Translations under genes and position numbers: made by a program
The notes under the pieces: model-generated
What the model was told of the DNA's origin: nothing
The model's database searches: none
What the model saw: only the letters and a program-made list of their open reading frames with translations
Shown here: positions 46,445 through 55,024 of the stretch, piece by piece
Position numbering within the stretch: the first letter of the stretch is position 1
Layout of the letters: each line of letters opens with the position of its first letter
Assembly: GCA_963842335.1 (NCBI GenBank)
Contig: CAWJGF010000004.1
Location: forward strand, 248,001-312,000
Length of the DNA: 64,000 nt
Direction: 5' to 3'
DNA from: PALSA-600 sp963842335
GTDB lineage: Bacteria; Actinomycetota; Thermoleophilia; Gaiellales; Gaiellaceae

Positions 46445-48390
46445 CAGGAGCCCCCTTGGAGCGAGGCCTTGTAGTCCGCGATCTCGGGCGAGAACGGGTT
46501 CAGGCGAGTCGCGATCCGCAGATCGCGTGCTCGCGCGCGGCGCGGCGCAGCGCGGGCGACGTCGAGCCATGCGCTCCAATTCGTGCGGTCGAGCCGGAGC
46601 TCGTGATTGAAGCTTGCCCGCGCCGCGGCCACGTCTCCGGCCGCGAGTTGCGCGTTCCCGAGTTGAGACCAAGGCTCCGGCGACCACGGCATCCAGCGCT
46701 GCGCGCGCGCCGCATCGTCGGCTGCCGCCGGCAGCCGGTTCGCAGCGAGGGCGGAGTCGGCCTCCGCCGAGGCTCGATTGCCGGCGAGGCCGGCAAGCGC
46801 CGCGACGGCGAGGATCGTGGCCAGGCCCGCAACGCCAATGCGCAGCGGCCCGGACGGAGCAGTCGGATGCAGGCGCGTGCTCTCGCCGGCGGCGATCGCG
46901 GCGACTCCCAGGCCGATGACCACGACTCCGAGCACGCTCACCTCCCAGTCCCAGTCGACTGAGGCGTGCACCGCGTAGACGACGACCGCCGCTGCGAGCC
47001 CGGGCACGAGTGGTGAGCGCCGAGCCCGGACGCAGGCCGCGAGCGGGACTCCGAGCAGGCAGATGACGAGTACGAGGCCGACAGGCCCGAGCTCGGCCAG
47101 CGTCTCGAGGTACAGGTTGTGGGCGTCGCGCACCTTCGCCGCGTTCGGCCGGTTGCGCAGCCAGTAGCGCTCGTAGGTGCCCGCTCCCGAACCGAGCCAC
47201 GGGTGCAGGCGCGCGTCATCCCAGGCGGCGTGCCAGAGGTCGGCTCGGCCATTCCCGGAGAAACTGAAGAGGCGCCGGTTGAGGTTGGTGCTGTGCGGCA
47301 CTGGCTTGGAGACGAACGTGTCCTTGGCTCGTTTCGCGAGGTTCACCGGCCCGCCCTCGTGCGCGAGCGCGACACCGGCAGCAGCGAGCACCACCGCGAG
47401 GCAGACGAGGCCGAAGGCGACGCGCACGCCGCGTGGGAATGCGACGTGCCGCACGAGGAGCGACCGCGACGCCTCGATACCGGCAGCGAGCGCCACGAGC
47501 GCGACAATGCGCCAGGCGGCCGCGTGGCCATCGCGGACCACGACATGGAGCGCCGCTCCGCGGTGCGTGAGACCGCGCCCGTGCTCGCAGACCAGGATCG
47601 TGAGGACCGCCGTAGGGGCGGTCGTCAGAAGCACTGCCGCGAGCTGGATGCGCCGTGGGTCGAGCAGCAGCGCGACGACGAGCGCGACGCCGAGCGAAAG
47701 CCATGCGGCACGGCCGAACGTGAAGTAGAACGTCGCGACGAGCACGGGCACGGCAGCTGCAGCGGCGCATCTGCTCCACAGGTTCCGGGCGCGCGCGACG
47801 AACATCAGAGCCAGCAGCAAGCCGATCGCGACGAACAGGGCGAGCGCGTTCCAGTACCCGAGCGGATCGGCGAGCCGGTAGACACCAAGCGGCTCGAACA
47901 CACCGAGCCGAGCGGGGAAGAGCCGCGTGGCAAGTGCGTAGGTCGCCACGGCGACGATTGCGACCAGCACGCTGCCCACGAACACGGGGACTGTGCTCCG
48001 GCGGATGAAGGTCACCGCGGCAAGTGCTGCGGCCACATAGAGGATCGCGCGCTCGCTTTCGAGCACGCTCTGGTCCGGCACCGTCGACCACGAGATCGAG
48101 AGCGCGGTCCAGATTGCCATCGCGGAGACGGCGGCGACCATGGCAACCCGCCAGGCGGTCAGCGTCTCCGTCCGGCCGAGCGCCCACGCGACGATCGTGG
48201 GCGCGAGCAGCAGCAGCGCCCCCCAACCCCAGGAGGTCGGGAAGTAGCCGCCCTGCGACGAGGCGAGCGCGATGACGAAGATCGACGTACCTGCGCCGAC
48301 GAGCAGTCTGGACCGATTCGCCAGGTCACCGAGGCCCAGTGAGAAGGCGCTCCGAGCCGGGAGGACATCGGGCCTCGAGAAGGCGGACAC
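46444..48390 (-). CDS. Wzy/O-antigen ligase-like membrane protein with C-terminal TPR-like region
   Basis: 648 aa with about twelve membrane helices. The Wzy_C loop contains LWHAAWDDARLHPWLGSGAG, TYERYWLRNRPNAAKVRDAH and NLYLETLAELGPVGLVLVIC. After the last helix, a soluble Ala-rich tail of about 110 residues has TPR-like spacing (ANRLPAAADDAARAQRWMPW, LGNAQLAAGDVAAARASFNH). It polymerises glycan units or ligates them. GTG at 48390 is chosen because a longer frame would overlap the upstream kinase gene. Confidence 0.84.
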   Translation of the reverse strand: MSAFSRPDVLPARSAFSLGLGDLANRSRLLVGAGTSIFVIALASSQGGYFPTSWGWGALLLLAPTIVAWALGRTETLTAWRVAMVAAVSAMAIWTALSISWSTVPDQSVLESERAILYVAAALAAVTFIRRSTVPVFVGSVLVAIVAVATYALATRLFPARLGVFEPLGVYRLADPLGYWNALALFVAIGLLLALMFVARARNLWSRCAAAAAVPVLVATFYFTFGRAAWLSLGVALVVALLLDPRRIQLAAVLLTTAPTAVLTILVCEHGRGLTHRGAALHVVVRDGHAAAWRIVALVALAAGIEASRSLLVRHVAFPRGVRVAFGLVCLAVVLAAAGVALAHEGGPVNLAKRAKDTFVSKPVPHSTNLNRRLFSFSGNGRADLWHAAWDDARLHPWLGSGAGTYERYWLRNRPNAAKVRDAHNLYLETLAELGPVGLVLVICLLGVPLAACVRARRSPLVPGLAAAVVVYAVHASVDWDWEVSVLGVVVIGLGVAAIAAGESTRLHPTAPSGPLRIGVAGLATILAVAALAGLAGNRASAEADSALAANRLPAAADDAARAQRWMPWSPEPWSQLGNAQLAAGDVAAARASFNHELRLDRTNWSAWLDVARAAPRRARARDLRIATRLNPFSPEIADYKASLQGGS

Positions 48391-48410
48391 GGCGGCCGCG
48401 ATTCTTGGTG

Positions 48411-49985
48411 CTACGAGACGAGCCGGGCGCGACGTTCCGAGGCGCGCGAGGAGGACGGGGCGGTGGGTGGCGCGCCGTAGTAGTACTGCGTTTGGGCGGG
48501 CGCTCCGGTGATGACGACGCCGAGCTTCGCTGCCGGGCACCGCGCGAGAATCTGCTGAACGTCGCGCAGATTGGCGCGCTCCACGAGCCCGAGCCGCGCG
48601 AGGACGATCATGGCGTCGATCTTGGCGCTGAGCGAGATCGCGTCGCTGACCGGTAGAAGCGGCGGTGCGTCGATGAAGACGAAGTCGTAGCGCTCCCTGA
48701 GTTGGGCGAGGATTCGTTCGGCCGCGGCGCTCTCGACGAACTCGCCGGGGTTCAACGGCAGCGCGCCGCTTGCGATCACGTCGAGCCGGGCCACGCCGTG
48801 GCCGTTGTTGAGGTGCTTCGCGTTCGCTGCGCCGACCGAGATCGGGATGTGGTGCACGACCTTGTCGATCGGGGCGAGGTCGAGAGCCGCCTCGGTGAAC
48901 CCGGGCCGGTCGGCGAGGTCGAAGAACCGGCCGAGAGCGGGGTTATGGAGGTCAAGATCGACGAGAGCGACGCTTGCGCCGCCGCGTGCGACCGAGATCG
49001 CGAGGCTCGCGACCGTCGTCGACTTGCCCTCGCGGGCCACGCTGCTCGTGACCATGATGAGCTTGGCCTGCTCGTCGACATTCAAGAACTGGAGGTTCGT
49101 CCGGAGCACGCGGAAAGCCTCGGCCTCCGGGCTCGACGGCTGGGTCAGCATCACGATCTCGTCGGCGCGGCGATGCTCGCGCGACGGCTCGGGAATCCGG
49201 GCCAGGAGCGGAAGGCGAAGGGTCGCCTCGATCTCGTCGATCGACCGGACGCGCTTGTCGAGCGCCTCCGCGATGAAGGCGAGACAGACGCCGAGGACGA
49301 GGCCTCCGAAGAGTCCTAGGAGGGCGTTGCGGCGCGGCCGGGGGCTGATCTGGACGGCGCCCTGCGCCTGGCGGATCAGGTACGTGTTCGAGGTCTGCAG
49401 GTTCACGTACAGCTTCAGCTGCTGCTCGCGGGTGAGCAGGCTCGAATATTCGCTGCCGGTGGTGCCGCCGAGCTTGCGCAGCTCACCGAGACGATGCTGG
49501 ACCTGGGTCAGGGCGGACTGCATCGCAGCCGTGTCGAGTTGGCGGCGATACACGGTGAACTGGCGCCCGTAGGCGGTGGCAAGCTTCGCCGCGAGCGCCG
49601 GATCACCGTTCTTGACATTGAAGTTGAGGAGGTCGGCACCAGGGTTCGGGGTGATATTCGACGCTCCGAGGAGGGCTCCGGCCGATTCGTTCACCTTCGT
49701 CGCTGTGACGACGCGCTGCGCGAGTTGCGGAGTGCTGGCAATCGCGGCCTGGGTCTCGGCGAACCGGATCGGGTCGGTATAGAGGTTGGTGTTCTGCAGC
49801 CCGAGCAGTTCGCTGCCGATGTCCTGCCGGCTCAGGAGCACCTCGGACGACGCCTGGTACACCGGGCTCTGCCGCAGCGCAAGCGCCACCGCAACCACAG
49901 GAACGATGATTACCGCCTGGAGGATGATCCACTTGCGCCGCCACAGCAGCGACAAGTAGTCGTCAAGTGTCATGTTCGGCGTCAT
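48411..49985 (-). CDS. Wzz/Wzc-like polysaccharide co-polymerase with BY-kinase domain
   Basis: 524 aa. The N-terminal Wzz segment is TLDDYLSLLWRRKWIILQAV with a first membrane helix; a second helix is near NALLGLFGGLVLGVCLAFIA. The C-terminal kinase has Walker A MVTSSVAREGKSTTVASLAI, Walker A' VALVDLDLHNPALG and Walker B FVFIDAPPLLPVSDA. A Tyr cluster QTQYYYGAPP near the end is the expected autophosphorylation site. It regulates glycan chain length. ATG at 49973 is an alternative start. A PHP-type phosphatase at 18187 may act on it. Confidence 0.92.
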   Translation of the reverse strand: MTPNMTLDDYLSLLWRRKWIILQAVIIVPVVAVALALRQSPVYQASSEVLLSRQDIGSELLGLQNTNLYTDPIRFAETQAAIASTPQLAQRVVTATKVNESAGALLGASNITPNPGADLLNFNVKNGDPALAAKLATAYGRQFTVYRRQLDTAAMQSALTQVQHRLGELRKLGGTTGSEYSSLLTREQQLKLYVNLQTSNTYLIRQAQGAVQISPRPRRNALLGLFGGLVLGVCLAFIAEALDKRVRSIDEIEATLRLPLLARIPEPSREHRRADEIVMLTQPSSPEAEAFRVLRTNLQFLNVDEQAKLIMVTSSVAREGKSTTVASLAISVARGGASVALVDLDLHNPALGRFFDLADRPGFTEAALDLAPIDKVVHHIPISVGAANAKHLNNGHGVARLDVIASGALPLNPGEFVESAAAERILAQLRERYDFVFIDAPPLLPVSDAISLSAKIDAMIVLARLGLVERANLRDVQQILARCPAAKLGVVITGAPAQTQYYYGAPPTAPSSSRASERRARLVS

Positions 49986-50132
49986 AGGCGGTTTTAAGAC
50001 ATCGGCCGACGCAAGGGAAGCCTTGAATCAGCCTAGCAGCGGTGCGGGAAAGCTCGGTCGTCGCGTCGATCTTCAGTGGACAACGTTCGGTGTCGCACGG
50101 CAGATACCCTCGCAGCCCCGACCGGAGGATTG

Positions 50133-51083
50133 ATGCGGGTTCTCGTCGTCACGAACATGTATCCGAGCGAACAGGCGCCGGGCGTCGGTGCCGTCGTCGC
50201 CGACCAGGTCGAGGATCTGCGCGCGCTCGGCGCCTCGGTCGAGCTGGTCGTGATTCGCGGCAGGCTGGGCAAGCGCCAGTACCTGGAGGGTGCCCGGGAG
50301 GTGCGGCGGCGCGTGCGGCGCGAGCGGTTCGACGTGATCCACGCCCACTACGGCCTGACGGGCGTCGTGGCGTCGATGCAGCGGCGCGTGCCTGTCGTCA
50401 CCACCTTCCACGGCAGCGACACGGGGTATGTGCGGTGGCAGGGGTGGGTGTCGCGCGTCGTCGCCCGGATCTCGACGCCGATCTTCGTGACTCAGGACGG
50501 CGCGACCCGTCTCGGGCTGCCGGGCGCGGACGTGATCGCGTGCGGGGTCGACCTCGACCTCTTCCGCCCCATCGACCAGGCAGAGGCACGGCAGGCGCTC
50601 GGCTGGGGGATCGACGCGCCGGTCGCGCTGCTGCCCGGCGCACGCGCGAACCCGGTGAAGGGCGCCGTTCTGTTCGACGCGGCCGTGCGCGAAGCTCGCG
50701 CGGGCTGCCCGGCGCTCGAGAGCCGAACGCTCGAACACCTTCCGAGGTCGGGCGTCGCCCTGTCCCTGAACGCGGCGAGCGTCACCGTGATGACCTCCGA
50801 CTCCGAGGGATCTCCGGTGACGATCAAGGAATCGCTTGCGTGCGGCACGCCGGTCGTCTCGGTGGCGGTGGGCGACATCCCCGCGCTCATCGCAGGGTTG
50901 CCCGGCTGTGCCGTGACCGAGCGCGAGCCCAAGGCGCTCGCCGTTGCGATCCTCGCAGCGCTCGAGGACCGGCAGCCTGCTGCCTTGCGGGAGCGGGTCG
51001 AACCGTACTCGCGCCGTCGTGCGGCCGAACAGGTGCTTGCGATCTACGAAAGGGTCGTCAAGCGGCGCCGGCCGGCGAGGTGA
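50133..51083 (+). CDS. GT4-family glycosyltransferase
   Basis: 316 aa. N-terminal MRVLVVTNMYPSEQAPGVGA, then FDVIHAHYGLTGVVASMQRR and VVTTFHGSDTGYVRWQG. The donor half reads SLNAASVTVMTSDSEGSPVT, IKESLACGTPVVSVAVGDIP. GGAGG lies five bases before ATG. It is a little shorter than typical GT4 enzymes. It is divergent from the Wzc-like operon by 147 bp, and its end overlaps the convergent epimerase gene by 26 bp. Confidence 0.88.
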   Translation: MRVLVVTNMYPSEQAPGVGAVVADQVEDLRALGASVELVVIRGRLGKRQYLEGAREVRRRVRRERFDVIHAHYGLTGVVASMQRRVPVVTTFHGSDTGYVRWQGWVSRVVARISTPIFVTQDGATRLGLPGADVIACGVDLDLFRPIDQAEARQALGWGIDAPVALLPGARANPVKGAVLFDAAVREARAGCPALESRTLEHLPRSGVALSLNAASVTVMTSDSEGSPVTIKESLACGTPVVSVAVGDIPALIAGLPGCAVTEREPKALAVAILAALEDRQPAALRERVEPYSRRRAAEQVLAIYERVVKRRRPAR

Positions 51084-52161
51084 CCGCATCGAGCAGGACG
51101 CGCGCGGCGCGCTCGGACGCGTGACCGTCCCAGCCCGGTACTCCGGCCGCCGGCGCTGACCAGCCGGCGAGCCACTCGGGAATCCGTGCGAGCAGCGCCG
51201 GGTCGGTGCCAATGATGCGGTTGGTGCCCTCGGAGACCGTCACCGGTCGTTCGGTGCCGGCTCGCATCGTGAAGCACGCGATCCCGAGGAAGGTGGTCTC
51301 TTCCTGCACCCCGCCGGAGTCCGTGATCACCCCTCGGGCGCCTGCCTGCAGCGCGAGGAAGTCGACGTATCCCACCGGCTCCATGAGGTGGAGCCTCGGG
51401 TGCGCGGCGGCCGGATCCAGCCGCGCTCGTGTCCGCGGGTGCACGGGAAAAACGACAGGCGCCCAGTCGGCGAGCCGCGCGAGAGCGGCCAGAACCTCGC
51501 CGAAGTCGTCACCGTCCACCAGGCCGGGGCGGTGCAAGGTGACGAGGAGATACGGCGTTCCCTCCAGTCCGAGCCGATCGAGGACGGTCGAGGAATCGAT
51601 CGCGGGACGCATGCGCACGAGCGTGTCGATCATCGTGTTGCCGACGAAGTGAACCCGGTCGGCGCTCACCCCTTCGCGGATCAGGTTGTTCTCGGCTTCG
51701 GGGCTGTGGGTGAGGCACCAGTCGCTCAACTGATCGGTGAGCACGCGGTTGATCTCTTCCGGCATCGTGCGGTCGAAGCTCCGAAGCCCGGCTTCGAGGT
51801 GCGCGATCGGGATGCCGAGCTTCGCCGCGGCCAGCGCACCGGCGAGGGTCGAGTTCACGTCCCCGGCGACCACGAAGAGCGCGGGGCGGAGGTCGTCCAA
51901 AACCGACTCGATTCGTTCCAGGGCCTTGCCGGTCTGCGCGCCGTGGCTGCCGGAGCCCACGGCGAGCTCGTGGTCGGGCGCGGTGATCTGGAGCTCTTCG
52001 AGGAAGATCCCGGCCATCTCACGGTCGTAGTGCTGACCCGTGTTGATCAGTACGTGCTCTAGGCCGGGGGCACGTTGCTTCATCGCCGCGATCAGCGGTG
52101 CCATCTTGATGAAGTTCGGCCGTGCGCCGACGAGGTATGCGATTGCAGTCGAGTCGTTCAT
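51058..52161 (-). CDS. wecB: UDP-N-acetylglucosamine 2-epimerase (WecB/WbpI type)
   Basis: 367-aa non-hydrolysing epimerase with a GT-B-like fold. N-terminal YLVGARPNFIKMAPLIAAMK, then INTGQHYDREMAGIFLEEL, VAGDVNSTLAGALAAAKLGI, HLEAGLRSFDRTMPEEINRV and ITDSGGVQEETTFLGIACFT are conserved. It converts UDP-GlcNAc-type sugars to the manno configuration. With the Gfo/Idh, DegT and acetyltransferase genes, a WbpI-like role on UDP-2,3-diacetamido-glucuronate is possible. ATG at 52161 is preferred over 52212. Confidence 0.93.
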   Translation of the reverse strand: MNDSTAIAYLVGARPNFIKMAPLIAAMKQRAPGLEHVLINTGQHYDREMAGIFLEELQITAPDHELAVGSGSHGAQTGKALERIESVLDDLRPALFVVAGDVNSTLAGALAAAKLGIPIAHLEAGLRSFDRTMPEEINRVLTDQLSDWCLTHSPEAENNLIREGVSADRVHFVGNTMIDTLVRMRPAIDSSTVLDRLGLEGTPYLLVTLHRPGLVDGDDFGEVLAALARLADWAPVVFPVHPRTRARLDPAAAHPRLHLMEPVGYVDFLALQAGARGVITDSGGVQEETTFLGIACFTMRAGTERPVTVSEGTNRIIGTDPALLARIPEWLAGWSAPAAGVPGWDGHASERAARVLLDAVTSPAGAA

Positions 52162-52268
52162 CGGCAGGCCCCGCAGGTTCGTCGGACGATCACGTGCGGT
52201 CACACTACGCATCGCACCGGAGTGACGCTTCGCCCCGGCCCGACCGGGGGAAGTGTCAAGCTGCGGCG

Positions 52269-53297
52269 ATGCGGCTCTGGGCGGACATCGAGAATGAGCC
52301 GCAGGTCCAGTATTTGCTGCCGTTGCTCGAGGCCTGCCGTCGTAGCGGTGCCGAGACGTTCGTCACCGCTCGCAATTCAGGAGCGACGTTTGAGCTCCTC
52401 GAGAACCGGGGTGTCCCGTACGAGCCGGTGGGGGCTGCCTACGGCGCGTCGAAGCCGGCGAAGGTTCAAGGTCTGATCTCCCGCGGCCGCGCCCTGAGTG
52501 CGCTGCTGCGGCGTGAGGGCGTGCCGGATGTCCTCGTGTGCGCCTCGCGCGCCGCGGTGCTCGCCGCCCGGCGCCTTCGTGTGCCCTCGTTCCTCGTGTC
52601 GGATTACGAGCACGCCAACCTGACGGTTTTTCGCTGGGCGAGGTCGACGATCATGTTCCCGGACGTGATCGACACGTCCGCGTATCGGTCGCGCGGGATT
52701 TCCCCACGTCGGCTGATTGCATTTCGCGGCCTGAAGGAGGACCTCACGTTCGCCGGCGTGGATCTCGACGGGATCGAGCGCCTGCGACTGGAGACCGACG
52801 ATCACCTACGAGTGCTCGTCCGGCCCCCGGCGGAGGACAGCCACTACTACAAGGGGCGCTCGAAAGAGCTCTACCTCGCCGCCCTGCGCCGGTTCGCAGC
52901 GCAGGATGACGCGGTCGTCGTGCTGTCTCCCCGCTACCCGCGCCAGCGCGACGACCTGGCGGGGCTGCAGTTCGTGAACGAGCCGATCGTCCTCGACCGC
53001 CCGTTGCCTTTCCTGACGCTCCTGCGCTCGGTCGACGCGGTCCTGACGTCGGGCGGCACGATGCTGCGTGAGGCCGCCTATCTCGGTGTCCCGGCCTTCA
53101 GCCTGTTCGGCAGCCGGCTCGGCGCCGTCGATCGTCATCTCGCGGCGATCGGGCGCGCGACCCTCCTCGCCTCGGAGCAGGACATCGCGGACATCCGGCT
53201 CGCGCGGTCGAACGGCTTCTCGCCCCTCGTCAGCAATCCACACCTCGACGACGAGCTGGCCGCGCTGGTGCTGCGCGGAGCGCGCGCGCCCCGCTAG
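52269..53297 (+). CDS. DUF354-family protein
   Basis: 342 aa. N-terminal MRLWADIENEPQVQYLLPLL with the GAETFVTARNSGATFELLEN segment. The second half contains VVLSPRYPRQRDDLAG, SVDAVLTSGGTMLREAAYLG and VPAFSLFGSRLGAVDRHL. The family has a GT-B/epimerase-like fold and is often encoded near wecB-type genes; its reaction is unknown. It is divergent from wecB by 107 bp and converges on the acetyltransferase gene, overlapping its end by 4 bp. Confidence 0.82.
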   Translation: MRLWADIENEPQVQYLLPLLEACRRSGAETFVTARNSGATFELLENRGVPYEPVGAAYGASKPAKVQGLISRGRALSALLRREGVPDVLVCASRAAVLAARRLRVPSFLVSDYEHANLTVFRWARSTIMFPDVIDTSAYRSRGISPRRLIAFRGLKEDLTFAGVDLDGIERLRLETDDHLRVLVRPPAEDSHYYKGRSKELYLAALRRFAAQDDAVVVLSPRYPRQRDDLAGLQFVNEPIVLDRPLPFLTLLRSVDAVLTSGGTMLREAAYLGVPAFSLFGSRLGAVDRHLAAIGRATLLASEQDIADIRLARSNGFSPLVSNPHLDDELAALVLRGARAPR

Positions 53298-53788
53298 GGC
53301 GTCGGGCGGAGCGGCTTCGCCGGGACTCCGGCCACCACGGCGCCTGCGGCAACGTCGCGCGTGATCACGGCCCCGGCGCCGACGAGCGCGCGCTCTCCGA
53401 TCGTCACGCCGCCGAGGATCACAGCGCCCGAGCCGATCGCCGCGCCGCTCTCGACGCGAATGGGCAGCAGCGTCCAGTCGTCCTCGCGTGCGAGCGCTCC
53501 GGAGCTGTTCGTCGCCTGCGGGAACTTGTCGTTCACGAACATCACGCCGTGGCCGACGAAGACGTTGTCGCCGATTTCGACGCCGTCGCAGATGAAGGTG
53601 TGGCTCTGGACTTTGCAGCGCGCGCCGATCACAGCCCCCCGCTGGATCTCGACGAACGGGCCGACGCGCGTCCCGTCGCCGATGCGGCAGCCGTACAGGT
53701 TCACGAACGGCTGCACGACGACGCCGTCTCCGAACTCGACGTCATCGATCAGACGGTGCGGGGCGTCGTTCGCGGGCTGTGACGCCAT
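53294..53788 (-). CDS. Hexapeptide-repeat N-acetyltransferase (WlbB/WbpD-like)
   Basis: 164-aa left-handed beta-helix protein. Hexapeptide repeats run through NLYGCRIGDGTRVGPFVEIQ, GAVIGARCKVQSHTFICDGV, EIGDNVFVGHGVMFVNDKFP and GAVILGGVTIGERALVGAGA. It ends VVAGVPAKPLRPTP. Homologues acetylate a 3-amino group of UDP-sugars. It lies 2 bp after the stop of the DegT aminotransferase gene, so the two form an amination and acetylation pair. ATG at 53788. Confidence 0.9.
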   Translation of the reverse strand: MASQPANDAPHRLIDDVEFGDGVVVQPFVNLYGCRIGDGTRVGPFVEIQRGAVIGARCKVQSHTFICDGVEIGDNVFVGHGVMFVNDKFPQATNSSGALAREDDWTLLPIRVESGAAIGSGAVILGGVTIGERALVGAGAVITRDVAAGAVVAGVPAKPLRPTP

Positions 53789-53790
53789 CG

Positions 53791-54897
53791 TCAGGCCGGG
53801 GGCACCGCGACGCGCGTGACCACCGCTGCGACCCGCTCGATCTCCTCGGGCTCGAGCTCGGCGAACATCGGCAGCGAGAGCAACGTGCCGGCCCACGCCT
53901 CCGACACGGGGAAATCGCCGGCTGCGTGGCCGAGATTCGCCAGTGCGGGCTGGAGGTGGAGCGGCAGCGGATAGTGCATGCCCGTCGCGATCCCTTCGTC
54001 GCCGAGCGCCTGGCGGAGGTCGTCCCGGTTCTGGGCGCGGATGACGTACAGGTGCCAGACGGGATTCGCCCACGGAGCGACGGGCGGTAGCGTGACGGAG
54101 CCTTCGAGCAGCCGGTTGTAGGACGCGGCATGGGCGCGTCGTTGCTCGGTCCAGTCGGCCAGGTGCCGCAGCTTCACCCGGAGCACCGCTGCCTGCAGTG
54201 TGTCGAGACGCTCGTTCCCGCCAATCACCACATGCTCGTACTTCGCGCGCTGCCCGAGGTCGCGCAGCACACGGATCTGCTCGGCCAAATCGGGGTCGTC
54301 GGTGGTGATCGCGCCGGCATCGCCGTAGGCGCCGAGGTTCTTGCCGGGATAGAAGCTGAATGCGGCAATGCGGCCGAGTGAGCCGCAGGTTCGGTCGCGA
54401 TACCCCGCGAAGTGCGCTTGCGCGGCATCCTCGACGAAGGCGAGCCCGTGCTCGTCACACAGTGCGCGAATGCCGTCGGCATCGCAGGGATGGCCGAAGA
54501 GATCGACGCCCGCGACCGCCTTTGTCTTCGCGGTCACCGCCGCACGTGCCTGCTCGACGTCGAGCAGGCCGTATTCGTCGCAGTCGACGAGGACGACACG
54601 TGCGCCCAGGCGGACGAGCGGCAGGATCGTGGCGATGAATGTGTTCGCCGGAGCGATCACCTCGTCACCGGCGCGGACCCCGACCGCCTCGTACGCGAGC
54701 GCGAGACCGGCGGTGCCGGAGGAGACGCCCACGCAATGGTCGACCCCGCAGGCCTCGGCCCACTCCGACTCGAACCGCGTCACTTCCTCGCCGAGGATGT
54801 ACTGCGTCGAGGCGATCGCGTCGAGGACCGCCGCGTCGACCTCGTCCTTGATGGACGCGTATTGACGCTTCAGGTCGACGAAGTTGACGGGCTGCAC
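53791..54897 (-). CDS. DegT/DnrJ/EryC1-family sugar aminotransferase (WlbC/WbpE-like)
   Basis: 368-aa PLP enzyme. N-terminal VNFVDLKRQYASIKDEVDAA; the sugar-binding region is GVSSGTAGLALAYEAVGVRA; VEDAAQAHFAGYRDRTCGSL; the catalytic Lys is in AFSFYPGKNLGAYGDAGAIT. It transfers an amino group to a keto-sugar nucleotide. GTG at 54897 gives the usual family N-terminus; a longer opening is rejected. It probably acts after the Gfo/Idh dehydrogenase and before the adjacent acetyltransferase. Confidence 0.92.
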   Translation of the reverse strand: MQPVNFVDLKRQYASIKDEVDAAVLDAIASTQYILGEEVTRFESEWAEACGVDHCVGVSSGTAGLALAYEAVGVRAGDEVIAPANTFIATILPLVRLGARVVLVDCDEYGLLDVEQARAAVTAKTKAVAGVDLFGHPCDADGIRALCDEHGLAFVEDAAQAHFAGYRDRTCGSLGRIAAFSFYPGKNLGAYGDAGAITTDDPDLAEQIRVLRDLGQRAKYEHVVIGGNERLDTLQAAVLRVKLRHLADWTEQRRAHAASYNRLLEGSVTLPPVAPWANPVWHLYVIRAQNRDDLRQALGDEGIATGMHYPLPLHLQPALANLGHAAGDFPVSEAWAGTLLSLPMFAELEPEEIERVAAVVTRVAVPPA

Positions 54898-55024
54898 GTG
54901 GTGGGGCTCTGGCTCCGGCTCGAGGGCGTCCCGGTTGGACGCGACGAGGGATCGAGTCAGCCGATGGTAACCGAGGGGATGCCGAGCGCCGGTCTTGCCG
55001 ATCAACCATCTAGAGTCGGGGGCC

